Made by a program: the position numbers and the translations under genes
NCBI GenBank assembly: GCA_964342305.1
Contig: CAYFGK010000009.1
Location: 20,601-84,600 of the forward strand
Length of the DNA stretch: 64,000 bases
Direction of reading: 5' to 3'
Source of the DNA: DT-110 sp964342305
GTDB lineage: Bacteria > Bacteroidota > Bacteroidia > Chitinophagales > Saprospiraceae
In this document: positions 1-7,683 of the stretch, piece after piece
How the letters are laid out: each line of letters starts with the position of its first letter
Numbering within the stretch: position 1 is the stretch's first letter
Notes under the pieces: generated by a model
What the model was told of the DNA's origin: nothing
The model's input: the letters and a program-made list of their open reading frames with translations, nothing else
The model's database searches: none

Positions 1-1
1 C

Positions 2-418
2 TGGGTCGCCCTGGTAGTTTGTCTGCTGGCGGCGGCAGGCACCTTCCTGCTTTTGCGGACATCCAAAGGAGCCTACCGGTCGCTCCTGGCCCTGTTGAGT
101 TTCATACTGACACTGCTGGCCGGCGGCACGGCCTTATTCAGTAAGCTTACCAGTGAAAAGATCGGGACGGTGCGGCTGGGACAGGATTACCTCGAGACGC
201 CTTACGGCAAAACTAAACTGGAAGACATACGCGATGCCTATATAGAAATGGACCGTCGCCCCTCTCTGCTGAAACCAGGTCAGGGTTCAGACCGGGTTCG
301 CCTGTTGATCATCCTCGAGAACGACGGCAAAACGCACGTGCTGAGTGAAGCCAATTACCCCATTCAGGAAATTTTGCAGGAAATGCGAAATCGACTCACC
401 CCCAAGCCTAACGGCTGA
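2..418 (+). CDS. Partial membrane-anchored protein (5' end outside window)
   Basis: The frame is open from base 2, so the start lies upstream of the window and only the last ~138 residues are visible. Two hydrophobic segments (roughly residues 2-18 and 27-43 of the visible part) are followed by a soluble tail of ~90 residues containing basic and acidic stretches (LGQDYLETPYG, KTHVLSEANYPI). I do not recognise the family. The tail has the look of a small membrane-anchored beta-rich or PH-like domain, but that is only an impression. The TGA overlaps the convergent nudix gene stop by 11 bp. An internal TTG at 53 would remove the first membrane segment and is not credible. Confidence 0.6.
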   Translation, partial: WVALVVCLLAAAGTFLLLRTSKGAYRSLLALLSFILTLLAGGTALFSKLTSEKIGTVRLGQDYLETPYGKTKLEDIRDAYIEMDRRPSLLKPGQGSDRVRLLIILENDGKTHVLSEANYPIQEILQEMRNRLTPKPNG

Positions 419-1040
419 GTCCGGCCATCACCACATCCAGGATATTACCGTACACGGGCTTTGCCTCCGCTACAAAAGAGCGGGGATCCTGCCATACGGC
501 CTGCTCGATATCCTCTTCGGCCTGAGGAACCAATTCGGTCTCAGTGGTATCCATGCGATACCAGTAGGTTTTTTTTAGCACTCTCTTGCCGCTCTTAAGG
601 CGGTAAGTATGGTAGGTGATGTGAAGTTCGGGGCCAAGGTTAAGTTGGTCCAGCCCCGTTTCTTCCTGTACTTCCCGGATTCCGGCTCCGGCAGGAGTCT
701 CTCCGGGATCTATTTTGCCTTTCGGCAAATCCCATGATCCCCGGCGAAAGATGGTGAGGATCTCCCCCTTTTGATTAAAAACCAGACCGCCGGCAGCTTC
801 CAGCCATTTGTAGTGCCCTTTGAGATCGGCAAAAAGCTTATCTACATCGGGAGCATAGAGGGTCACAACGCGAAATTTGGGGTTCTTCTCCAGCATATCC
901 ACGTAGTTGAGCAGCATTTTAGCCATGCCCGGATAACGGGCCACGAGGTGGGTATCGCTCGATTCGGGGCGGTCGGCATCCTGAGGGATCAGCTGAAGAG
1001 GAGTCCCATTGATGTAGATTTTGTAGATTTGCGCTTTCAT
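408..1040 (-). CDS. NUDIX hydrolase
   Basis: 210-residue protein with a complete Nudix box at about residues 108-130: G-x5-E, then REVQEETGL, the Mg2+-binding core that hydrolyses nucleoside-diphosphate-X substrates. The box follows the typical strand WDLPKGKIDPGE. About 85 extra N-terminal residues precede the catalytic domain, so this is not a minimal MutT; that part may bind substrate or drive dimerisation (inference). Substrate cannot be told from sequence. The gene is divergent from pyrE with only ~23 bp between the two start codons, so their promoters must overlap or sit inside each other's coding sequence. It is convergent with, and overlaps, the preceding partial gene. Confidence 0.9.
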   Translation of the reverse strand: MKAQIYKIYINGTPLQLIPQDADRPESSDTHLVARYPGMAKMLLNYVDMLEKNPKFRVVTLYAPDVDKLFADLKGHYKWLEAAGGLVFNQKGEILTIFRRGSWDLPKGKIDPGETPAGAGIREVQEETGLDQLNLGPELHITYHTYRLKSGKRVLKKTYWYRMDTTETELVPQAEEDIEQAVWQDPRSFVAEAKPVYGNILDVVMAGLSR

Positions 1041-1063
1041 TCTAAAAAGTAACGGTATTGACT

Positions 1064-1687
1064 ATGTCAGCGGAACGGGAGGTAGCAAAAAAGCTCTTGC
1101 AAATTAAGGCAATAAAACTGAGCCCGCAAAAGCCCTTTACCTGGGCGTCGGGCTGGCGCTCGCCCATTTATTGCGATAACCGGACCCTGCTCTCCTTTCC
1201 GGAAGTGCGGTCATTTGTGGTTGACCAATTTGTGGCTGCGGCCAAAAAATTTGAACCTTTTGATGCCATTGCCGGAGTTGCCACTGCCGGCATTCCGCAC
1301 GGTGCACTCCTGGCCGATCGGCTGGCGAGTCCTTTCGTTTACGTACGCAGTAAAGCCAAAGCCCACGGGCGTAAGAACCGGATCGAAGGGAAGCTCGACA
1401 AAGGCCAACGGGTACTGGTCATTGAAGACCTGATCTCGACCGGAGGCAGCAGCATCGAAGCAGTGGAAGCCCTGCGCGAAGCCGGAGCAGAGGTGGTGGG
1501 AGTGCTGGCTATCTTCACCTATGGTTTCGATCGGGCGGTACAAACCTTTTCCGAAGCCGGTTGTTCCTTCGAAACCCTCAGCAATTACGAGGTGCTTTTG
1601 GCGGAAGCCGCAGACCAAAAGTATATCACCACGGATGAACAGCAGTTATTAGCAGAATGGCGGAAATCACCGGAGACCTGGTCCTAA
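1064..1687 (+). CDS. pyrE: Orotate phosphoribosyltransferase
   Basis: Converts orotate plus PRPP to OMP, the fifth step of pyrimidine synthesis, in the cytosol. The PRPP-binding loop VLVIEDLISTGGSS is at about residues 117-130, and the catalytic-loop region RSKAKAHGRKNRIEG lies before it. The N-terminal FTWASGWRSPIYCDNR is typical of PyrE, and 207 residues is normal length. I chose ATG 1064 over the in-frame TTG at 1058. It is not clustered with other pyr genes; the neighbours are a nudix hydrolase and a peptidase. Confidence 0.95.
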   Translation: MSAEREVAKKLLQIKAIKLSPQKPFTWASGWRSPIYCDNRTLLSFPEVRSFVVDQFVAAAKKFEPFDAIAGVATAGIPHGALLADRLASPFVYVRSKAKAHGRKNRIEGKLDKGQRVLVIEDLISTGGSSIEAVEALREAGAEVVGVLAIFTYGFDRAVQTFSEAGCSFETLSNYEVLLAEAADQKYITTDEQQLLAEWRKSPETWS

Positions 1688-1773
1688 TGTGTTATTTTCG
1701 CCATCTGGCGGACTTACTGAACAGATATTTTCTAATTTAACGCCCTAAGAACCAAGCGCAACAAACACGCACT

Positions 1774-2856
1774 ATGCCCATCATAAACGCTCAATCAGAA
1801 GCCTTTTTGCAGAAATACCTGGACAATGCCTCCCCTACCGGATTTGAAAGTTCGGGCCAGCAGTTATGGCTCGAATACCTCAAACCCTACATCGACGAAT
1901 GGCAGATCGATCAGTATGGGACGGCCTACGGCGTGATCAACCCGGGTAAAGATTACAAAGTGGTTATTGAAGGCCATGCGGATGAGATTTCCTGGTTTGT
2001 CCACTACATATCGGACGATGGGTTTATACACGTGATCCGCAATGGCGGTTCCGACCACCTGATCGCCCCCTCCAAACGCGTGAACATCCACACCCGCAAG
2101 AACGGTATTGTGCGTGGTGTATTCGGGTGGCCAGCCATCCATACCCGGCACGGGGAAGATGCCAAACTCGCACCCAAGATCAACAATATCTTCATCGATG
2201 TAGGGGCTGAGAATAAAAAGGAAGTACTCGACATGGGCCTCCACGTTGGTGCGGTGATTACCTTCGATGACCCCCTCGAGATTCTAAATGAACAATACTA
2301 CGTAGGCCGTGCACTCGACAACCGCATGGGTGGTTTTTGCATTGCAGAAGTAGCACGACTCATCCACGAACAAAAGATCGACCTTCCCTACTCGCTCTAC
2401 ATTGTCAACTCCGTTCAGGAAGAAGTAGGGCTGCGGGGAGCCGAAATGATCACCCAATCGATCAAACCCAATGTGGCCATAGTGACCGACGTGACGCACG
2501 ATACACATACCCCCATGATCGACAAGAAAAAGCACGGGGACGTAAAAACCGGAAAAGGCCCGACGGTAACCTACGCTCCCGCTGTACACAATAAACTGCT
2601 CAATCTCATTATCGATACGGCAGAAGAAAAAGAGATCCCTCTGCAGTTGGAGGCGTCGTCACGCCGTACGGGAACAGACACCGATGCCTTTGCCTATTCC
2701 AACGGCGGTGTACCTTCCGCACTGATCTCCCTGCCTCTGCGGTATATGCATACCACCGTAGAAATGGCGCACCGCAAAGATGTGGAAGCGGTGATCCAGT
2801 TGATCTTTGAGACTTTGCAGAAAATTGAGAACGGCCACAACTTCAAGTATTTCTAA
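1774..2856 (+). CDS. M42 family glutamyl aminopeptidase-like metallopeptidase
   Basis: A 360-residue co-catalytic zinc aminopeptidase of the M42 (PepA/FrvX/TET) family. Visible metal and catalytic positions: GHADE (H68, D70), ALDNR (bridging D182), QEEVG (catalytic E216, metal ligand E217), VTDVTHD (D239) and a late MHTTVE (H326). Such enzymes form dodecameric tetrahedral particles that trim peptides released by the proteasome or Lon/Clp. There is no signal peptide, so it is cytosolic. It follows pyrE by 86 bp, and the downstream membrane gene starts 23 bp after its stop, so those two may share a transcript. Confidence 0.92.
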   Translation: MPIINAQSEAFLQKYLDNASPTGFESSGQQLWLEYLKPYIDEWQIDQYGTAYGVINPGKDYKVVIEGHADEISWFVHYISDDGFIHVIRNGGSDHLIAPSKRVNIHTRKNGIVRGVFGWPAIHTRHGEDAKLAPKINNIFIDVGAENKKEVLDMGLHVGAVITFDDPLEILNEQYYVGRALDNRMGGFCIAEVARLIHEQKIDLPYSLYIVNSVQEEVGLRGAEMITQSIKPNVAIVTDVTHDTHTPMIDKKKHGDVKTGKGPTVTYAPAVHNKLLNLIIDTAEEKEIPLQLEASSRRTGTDTDAFAYSNGGVPSALISLPLRYMHTTVEMAHRKDVEAVIQLIFETLQKIENGHNFKYF

Positions 2857-2879
2857 ACGGGTCGGCCAATCTCCAGGCC

Positions 2880-3749
2880 ATGGCTTTACTCAGGCGGCTC
2901 CTCACACAATTGATCGATCTGGTACTTTACAGCAACGCCTGGATCGCCCTGGCCGCTTTATTGCTGGTCACCCAAACCCGCTATCTGCTGCTGGGCGAAT
3001 GGCAGTTTACGGCCTTGGAGGGTTTTGTGTTTTATGCAACCCTGAGCCTATACGCTGTTCACCGGATTATCGCCCTGGAAAAGCTAAAGGGACACCCGCC
3101 AACCACCCGCTTTCAAACGATTGGTCGCCGAAGGCCGGATATCATCCTGTATGCCATTCTGGCCGGAGGAGGTAGTCTTTTCTTTTACCTGCAATTACCG
3201 CGACAGGTTCAGATAAGTGCGTTGGCCCCTGCTCTTTTTTCAGCCCTGTACGTACTGCCCGTCTTTCGCGGGCGACGCCGGCTGCGGGATTTCAACTACC
3301 TGAAGATCTTTCTGGTCGCTTTGGTATGGACCTGGGTGACCGTTGTCCTCCCTGCCCGGCAAACCAGTCTGAACGGGCAATTCCCGACCATCCTTCTGAG
3401 TGTACAGCGGTTCTTCTTCATTTTTGCGATCACTATCCCGTTCGACATTCGGGATCTCGCGGTGGATGCCAGCACGGAAGTACGTACGCTGCCGGGCTCA
3501 GTGGGACTGCGGCGAGCCCGACTTTTGTCACTTGGTCTGCTTACGTTGGCCATAGGCACAGCCCTGGTCCTATGGCGGATCGACACCTACGCAGATCCCG
3601 TTTTTGCGGGATGGACAGTATCGGTCCTCACGGCTGGCGCATTAGTGTGGGGTGCTAACCCTGAGCGGCACGATTACTATTTTTCGGGCCTGATCGACGG
3701 GACGATGATCCTGCAGGCGGGGATGGTTTACTTGTTCAGTTGCATGTAA
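2880..3749 (+). CDS. UbiA-like polytopic membrane protein with degenerate first Asp motif
   Basis: 289 residues with about seven to eight hydrophobic segments. The segment IPFDIRDLAVDASTEVRTLP (D189, D192, D196) is laid out like the second Asp-rich motif of UbiA prenyltransferases, followed by the usual 'TLP' stretch. The first Asp motif, which holds Mg2+-diphosphate in active enzymes and should lie around residues 55-70, reads YATLSLYAVHRI and lacks aspartates. It may be a divergent UbiA homologue with altered or lost prenyl transfer; substrate unknown. It starts 23 bp after the M42 peptidase gene. Confidence 0.6.
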   Translation: MALLRRLLTQLIDLVLYSNAWIALAALLLVTQTRYLLLGEWQFTALEGFVFYATLSLYAVHRIIALEKLKGHPPTTRFQTIGRRRPDIILYAILAGGGSLFFYLQLPRQVQISALAPALFSALYVLPVFRGRRRLRDFNYLKIFLVALVWTWVTVVLPARQTSLNGQFPTILLSVQRFFFIFAITIPFDIRDLAVDASTEVRTLPGSVGLRRARLLSLGLLTLAIGTALVLWRIDTYADPVFAGWTVSVLTAGALVWGANPERHDYYFSGLIDGTMILQAGMVYLFSCM

Positions 3750-3801
3750 TTAAGATCCCATCCGTTAGATCGAGTTCAGGTGGTAACCTGCTTTTGAAAT
3801 A

Positions 3802-3836
3802 AATGCTGAATGATGAATGCTAAGTGCTAAATGCAG
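3802..3836. repeat. Heptamer array (5 units)
   Basis: Five phase-locked 7-mers: AATGCTG, AATGATG, AATGCTA, AGTGCTA, AATGCAG. They are followed by a C/T-rich stretch to about 3910 with no coding potential. Related arrays occur at five other loci in the window. Confidence 0.7.
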
Positions 3837-3916
3837 GTATGGAATCGACCGGAATCCCCTAATCTCCCTTTCTCCCTTTCCCCCACTCCCCCTTTCTCCA
3901 ATTCTCCCAGTCCCAA

Positions 3917-3963
3917 AGAAAAAGGGCTTCTTCGTCGTTAGCGACAAAGAAGCCCTTTTTTTG
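3917..3963 (-). terminator. Bidirectional intrinsic terminator
   Basis: Long stem AAAAGGGCTTCTT / AAGAAGCCCTTTT with an inner GTCG..CGAC extension, and T-runs on both strands. It lies between the convergent UbiA-like gene and pdhA, so it can end both transcripts. Confidence 0.85.
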
Positions 3964-3972
3964 AACATTTAG

Positions 3973-3991
3973 CTCAACCCGGAGGGTCGAG
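3973..3991. repeat. GGA/TCC-loop palindrome next to pdhA stop
   Basis: Imperfect hairpin CTCAACCC-GGA-GGGTCGAG, a few bases beyond the TAA of pdhA. It shares layout with hairpins at 7650-7670, 32703-32720 and 32776-32790. Confidence 0.55.
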
Positions 3992-3995
3992 CACC

Positions 3996-5039
3996 TTAAT
4001 CCTTAATATACGGATAGTCTTCCTGCAGGTAATTATCCGTGTAGAGTTCGGCGGGATCGGGATAGGGTGATTCCTCGGCGAATTTCACAGCATCGTCGAT
4101 CTCCTTTTTCACGTTGGCCTTGATCTCTTTGATCTCGTCCTCGGAAGCGATCTTTTCCTTTAGGATGTGTGCTTCGGTCATTTTTACCGGATCGCGATCC
4201 TTATATTCCTGAACCTCTTCTTTAGTGCGATATTTCGCCGGGTCGGACACGGAGTGCCCTTTGTAGCGATATGTTTTCACTTCGAGGTAGAACGGACCTT
4301 TACCGGCGCGGATGTGCTCGGCGGCGCGGGAAACGGCGTCGTGTACGGCGGCAGGATCCATCCCGTCCACTGATTCGCTGGGCATATCGTAGCTGGCACC
4401 CAATTTTGCCAGGTCGGCTACGTTCGACGTACGCTTCACCGAGGTACCCATGGCGTAACCGTTATTCTCGCAGATGTAAAGTACCGGCAGTTTCCAGGTC
4501 ATGGCCATGTTGAAGGATTCGTGCAGGGCACCCTGGCGGGCAGCGCCGTCACCGAACATGGTTACACAGAGGTTATCCGTTTCGCGGTATTGCTCGGCAA
4601 AAGCAATACCGGTACCGATGGGGATCTGAGCACCGACAATACCATTACCACCGAAATAGCGATTGGTGTTGTCGAAAAAGTGCATAGATCCGCCTTTACC
4701 CTTCACGATACCCGTGGCTTTGCCGAAAAGTTCCGCCATTGCCTTATCGGTCGGAACGCCACGGCCGATAGCCGTACCGTGCTGGCGGTAAGCCGTCACG
4801 ATAGCATCCTCTTTACGGAGTGCCGATTCAACGCCAGCAGTAATTGCCTCCTGCCCGATATAGACGTGACAAAAACCGCGAATCTTTTGCTGCCCATACA
4901 TCCGCAGGGCCATTTCCTCAAATTTGCGAATGCGGAACATCAGCGTGTACCATTCGAGGTACTGCTCCTTACTCACCGAGGTTTTCTTGCTGGTGGATTT
5001 TGAATTGGATGTCGTTTTTTTCTTCGTTGCTGTGGCCAT
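3996..5039 (-). CDS. pdhA: Pyruvate dehydrogenase E1 component, alpha subunit
   Basis: Thiamine-diphosphate-dependent decarboxylation of pyruvate in the pyruvate dehydrogenase complex. The ThDP/Mg motif runs from GDGAARQGALHES (GDG at about 163-165) to ENNGYAMGTS (NN at about 192-193). The phospho-loop-like YRYKGHSVSDPAKYR is conserved. The length of 347 includes a Lys/Ser/Thr-rich N-terminal tail of about 22 residues (MATATKKKTTSNSKSTSKK), probably flexible and used to dock on the E2 core (inference). No E1-beta gene is adjacent, so the beta subunit is encoded elsewhere. It is divergent from recF across 216 bp. Confidence 0.95.
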   Translation of the reverse strand: MATATKKKTTSNSKSTSKKTSVSKEQYLEWYTLMFRIRKFEEMALRMYGQQKIRGFCHVYIGQEAITAGVESALRKEDAIVTAYRQHGTAIGRGVPTDKAMAELFGKATGIVKGKGGSMHFFDNTNRYFGGNGIVGAQIPIGTGIAFAEQYRETDNLCVTMFGDGAARQGALHESFNMAMTWKLPVLYICENNGYAMGTSVKRTSNVADLAKLGASYDMPSESVDGMDPAAVHDAVSRAAEHIRAGKGPFYLEVKTYRYKGHSVSDPAKYRTKEEVQEYKDRDPVKMTEAHILKEKIASEDEIKEIKANVKKEIDDAVKFAEESPYPDPAELYTDNYLQEDYPYIKD

Positions 5040-5227
5040 AAGGAAACGTTACTTTTTAAGAGCTCGCTTGGAACCGCTAATATACGAGAAAAAATGGCGG
5101 TCGAAAAAGTCTGGTGCTCTTACCGCTCATACTTTCATTCAGGTTTACAACACCTGTCAAGACGGGTTGTTTTCCAAGATAACCACCGAACCCATCAAAC
5201 CCGTTCGTGTAGTACAATCGGAAACCG

Positions 5228-5235
5228 TACTTTTG
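5228..5235 (+). promoter_or_regulatory. Predicted -7 box of recF promoter (TACTTTTG)
   Basis: Exact match to the Bacteroidota TAnnTTTG consensus, ending 20 bp before the recF ATG, which implies a leader of about 14 nt. No clear -33 TTG element. Confidence 0.6.
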
Positions 5236-5255
5236 GAGCAATTTAAATACAGGCA

Positions 5256-6368
5256 ATGGCCTTCCACCTCGATCAGCTCACACTCACCAACTTCAAAAAC
5301 TACGAACAGCAGGCGATTGCTTGTTCGCCCCGCTTCAACGGATTCGTGGGCCTGAACGGTATGGGAAAGACCAATCTGCTCGATGCCATTTACTATCTGT
5401 GTATGACCAAAAGCAATTTTTGGGTACCGGATAGCGGCCTGGTGCGACACGAGGCCGATTTTTTTCGATTGGATGGACGGTTTACCCTTGGCGGGAAAAC
5501 TGAACGTATCGTTGCCAAGGTGCAGCCCCGAAAGAAAAAGGTTCTGGAACGCAATACCGTGCCCTACGAAAAATTGTCCGAGCACATCGGACTGATGCCC
5601 GTTGTTTTTATGGCCCCCGACGACACCCTGCTGATCTCGGAAGGTAGTGACATGCGACGGCGTTTTCTCGACAATACCCTTTCTCAGATCGATCACCACT
5701 ATCTGGGTCAACTGATCATCTACAACCGGCTTTTGCAGCAGCGCAACAGCCTGCTTAAAAAATGGGGCGAAGAGGGCGGTTACGACCGCAGCTTGTTACA
5801 GATATACGATCAGCAAATGCTCGATCCCGCCCGCTATATCCACGAGCAGCGGCAGGCGTTCACCGAGCGCATGGTGCCCGCTTTTCAGGCTATGCAACAA
5901 CGCATCAGTGGTCAGCAGGAAGAAGTTGGTCTTGAATACCAGTCGCAACTACAGGAAAAATCGCTGGAAGATTGGTGGGAAGAGCAGGCCGACAAAGACC
6001 GCTATCTGCAACGAACCAATGCCGGTATCCACAAAGATGACTTAAAATGTACCATCCGTGGATACCCCCTGAAAAAATATGCCTCCCAGGGACAACTAAA
6101 ATCCTACGTTTTAGCTCTGAAACTGACCCAATACCAGCTGCTGTCGGACCAGACTCCGGAGCCCCCTCTCCTATTGCTCGACGACATTTTCGACAAGCTG
6201 GATGACCGCCGGGTGGCCCAATTGCTCGAATTACTGGTGGAAGGTAATTTCGGGCAGGTGTTTATCACCGATACCCATGAGGAACGTATAGCCTCCATCA
6301 TCAGTCAGCTCGACACTACTTTCCGCCGTTTCCGCATTCGCCACGGAAGTGCCGCAGAACTGGATTAG
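5256..6368 (+). CDS. recF: DNA replication/repair protein RecF
   Basis: SMC-like ATPase that helps RecO/RecR load RecA at gaps next to duplex DNA. Walker A is VGLNGMGKTN (about 31-40) after the typical start LTLTNFKNYEQ. The family segment RRRFLDNTLSQIDHHYL is present, as is Walker B with D-loop LLLLDDIFDKLDDRR near residue 310. 370 residues is standard. It is preceded by its own predicted promoter. The next gene on the strand, a DUF721 protein, is a common recF neighbour in Bacteroidota and is separated here by a repeat element. Confidence 0.96.
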   Translation: MAFHLDQLTLTNFKNYEQQAIACSPRFNGFVGLNGMGKTNLLDAIYYLCMTKSNFWVPDSGLVRHEADFFRLDGRFTLGGKTERIVAKVQPRKKKVLERNTVPYEKLSEHIGLMPVVFMAPDDTLLISEGSDMRRRFLDNTLSQIDHHYLGQLIIYNRLLQQRNSLLKKWGEEGGYDRSLLQIYDQQMLDPARYIHEQRQAFTERMVPAFQAMQQRISGQQEEVGLEYQSQLQEKSLEDWWEEQADKDRYLQRTNAGIHKDDLKCTIRGYPLKKYASQGQLKSYVLALKLTQYQLLSDQTPEPPLLLLDDIFDKLDDRRVAQLLELLVEGNFGQVFITDTHEERIASIISQLDTTFRRFRIRHGSAAELD

Positions 6369-6380
6369 CGATCGTTATTC

Positions 6381-6567
6381 ACCGTAAGACTGGGCACAGA
6401 TTATCTCATAAAAAGTTGGTAATCAAGACCCCATATTCCGGTACTGGGTCGTAGACATGTTGAATATGGATTTGAGCAAGTCCTATTACTCAATACCCTA
6501 TACCAAATACCACGTGAGGTTTCGACACTCAGACCTTCGGTAAACGACTCGGCCTAAACCTCACGTT
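6381..6567 (+). repeat. Three-hairpin dispersed element, copy 1 (diverged)
   Basis: Fills the recF-DUF721 gap. The middle module (GGATTTGAGCAAGTCCTA, CTCAATACCCTATACC) and right module (ACGTGAGGTTTCGACACTC to AAACCTCACGTTA) align well with the copies at 30.6, 30.8, 52.1, 56.3 and 63.9 kb. The left module has decayed. Confidence 0.75.
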
Positions 6568-6601
6568 ATTTATGTACCTTTCGGTAAAAAGCAATCGGGC
6601 C

Positions 6602-6892
6602 ATGCCGTACCAGGAAGAAAAGACACTCAAGGAAGTGCTCCTCAAAATGATGGAGGTATACAAGCTCAAAGGCAAGCTCAACCAAACCCGCATTCGCTCG
6701 TTATGGGAAGAGTTGATGGGGCCTTCCATTGCCCGCCAGACAACCGAACTGCGGATTCACCACAAGAAGTTATACGTACAACTGCAATCGGCAAGCCTCC
6801 GCAACGAGCTCAGCTACGGCCGGGAGAAGATCAGGGATATGATCAACGAGCGACTCGGTGAGCGCTACTTGGAAGACGTCATACTCAGGTGA
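6602..6892 (+). CDS. DUF721 (DciA-like) protein
   Basis: 96 residues: TLKEVLLKMMEVYKLKGKLN, the W-x-x-LMGP motif, and a short alpha/beta tail ending in LGERYLEDVILR. This is the DUF721 fold, related to the DnaB-helicase loader DciA. A role in replication fits the recF context but is inferred. I prefer ATG 6602 to the in-frame ATG at 6572: the intervening sequence overlaps the end of a dispersed repeat and a mini-hairpin motif, and family members start just before the EExTLKE segment. Confidence 0.85.
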   Translation: MPYQEEKTLKEVLLKMMEVYKLKGKLNQTRIRSLWEELMGPSIARQTTELRIHHKKLYVQLQSASLRNELSYGREKIRDMINERLGERYLEDVILR

Positions 6893-6893
6893 T

Positions 6894-6956
6894 AGGTTTG
6901 GGGGTTGAGGTAACCTGCAACCTCCCCTCAAACCTCACACCTCACACCTCAAACCT
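6894..6956. repeat. Inverted heptamer array
   Basis: AGGTTTG, GGGGTTG, AGG units on the left and CAAACCT, CACACCT, CACACCT, CAAACCT on the right, so the whole can fold on itself. It begins two bases after the DUF721 stop and ends about 7 bp before the next ATG, making it the 5' leader of that lipoprotein gene. Confidence 0.7.
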
Positions 6957-6963
6957 GAACTCC

Positions 6964-7506
6964 ATGATTTTATTTCGTAGGATTCTGATCGCAACCAGCA
7001 TTGCTCTATTCGTATTCAGTTGCGAAGAATCCAGCAATGCGGATGACCAGGCGGCGGTTGATATCCCGCAGACAAACATCAACCTGCCGGAACAACTGAA
7101 CCTACGCGAAAATCTGCTGGAAATGCGGGGACTCACGGCTGATTTCACGGAAGAGTCCTGGCGGAGTAGCGGGCTTACTGCCGTAGCTCCGTGGCGGCCG
7201 GGAGGCAGTCATTTTGTGCTGGGTCAACTGAAGCCCGCTCCGACCGGAGTGACCACCCTGCTCATTCTGGAAGATCGTCCGGAACATAGTACAGCCTGGG
7301 CCGTCAGTTATGCAGACGGACAACTAATCGATTACCTGGAAGTATTTCACATGGAAAGTGGTGGCAAACGCACGGTAGGCAGCAACTGGCGCTCCGGTCG
7401 TTTGGAAATCCAACTAAACCGGGGGCAGGAACGCTACGGTGAGACCTTTCAAATGGATGAATCCGGGAAGTGGGTTCCATTTACGGAGAGGCAGGCTCCA
7501 ATGTAA
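6964..7506 (+). CDS. Hypothetical lipoprotein
   Basis: 180 residues with a lipoprotein signal: MILFRRILIATSIALFVFSC, the last Cys being the predicted lipidated residue. The mature part has the look of a small beta-rich domain (HFVLGQLKPAPTGVTTLLIL, AWAVSYADGQLIDYLEV, ETFQMDESGKWVPF). I do not recognise a family. A GTG at 6889 opens the same frame, but it would translate the heptamer array and bury the signal peptide, so ATG 6964 is chosen. Likely attached to the periplasmic or outer-membrane face. Confidence 0.75.
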   Translation: MILFRRILIATSIALFVFSCEESSNADDQAAVDIPQTNINLPEQLNLRENLLEMRGLTADFTEESWRSSGLTAVAPWRPGGSHFVLGQLKPAPTGVTTLLILEDRPEHSTAWAVSYADGQLIDYLEVFHMESGGKRTVGSNWRSGRLEIQLNRGQERYGETFQMDESGKWVPFTERQAPM

Positions 7507-7572
7507 TGGATGCCGATGCTTCAGCGTCGCGGATCAATTATCGTTATTCCTAAAGGGACCTCGGCAGTAAGC

Positions 7573-7612
7573 AAAAAAAGGGGACCAATAACTATTTCTA
7601 GCTATTGGTCCC
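7573..7612 (-). terminator. Terminator of the S8 peptidase gene
   Basis: Perfect stem GGGACCAATA / TATTGGTCCC, followed on the minus strand by a T-run (A7573-7579 on the plus strand). Confidence 0.8.
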
Positions 7613-7649
7613 AAATTGCCTCGTCGTGATCTTATGATTACAGGCAATC

Positions 7650-7670
7650 GGCCGATCTTCCAGATCGGCC
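7650..7670. repeat. TCC-loop palindrome after S8 peptidase stop
   Basis: GGCCGATCT-TCC-AGATCGGCC, a perfect 9-bp stem. It is followed by ACCATCGACATCCT up to the stop codon; the same tail (ACCATCGATATCCT) precedes the rluD stop at 32.8 kb. Confidence 0.6.
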
Positions 7671-7683
7671 ACCATCGACATCC

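Noticed and set aside
6889..6963. N-terminal extension of the 6.96-kb lipoprotein
   Set aside because: It would translate a heptamer repeat array ahead of a clean lipoprotein signal.
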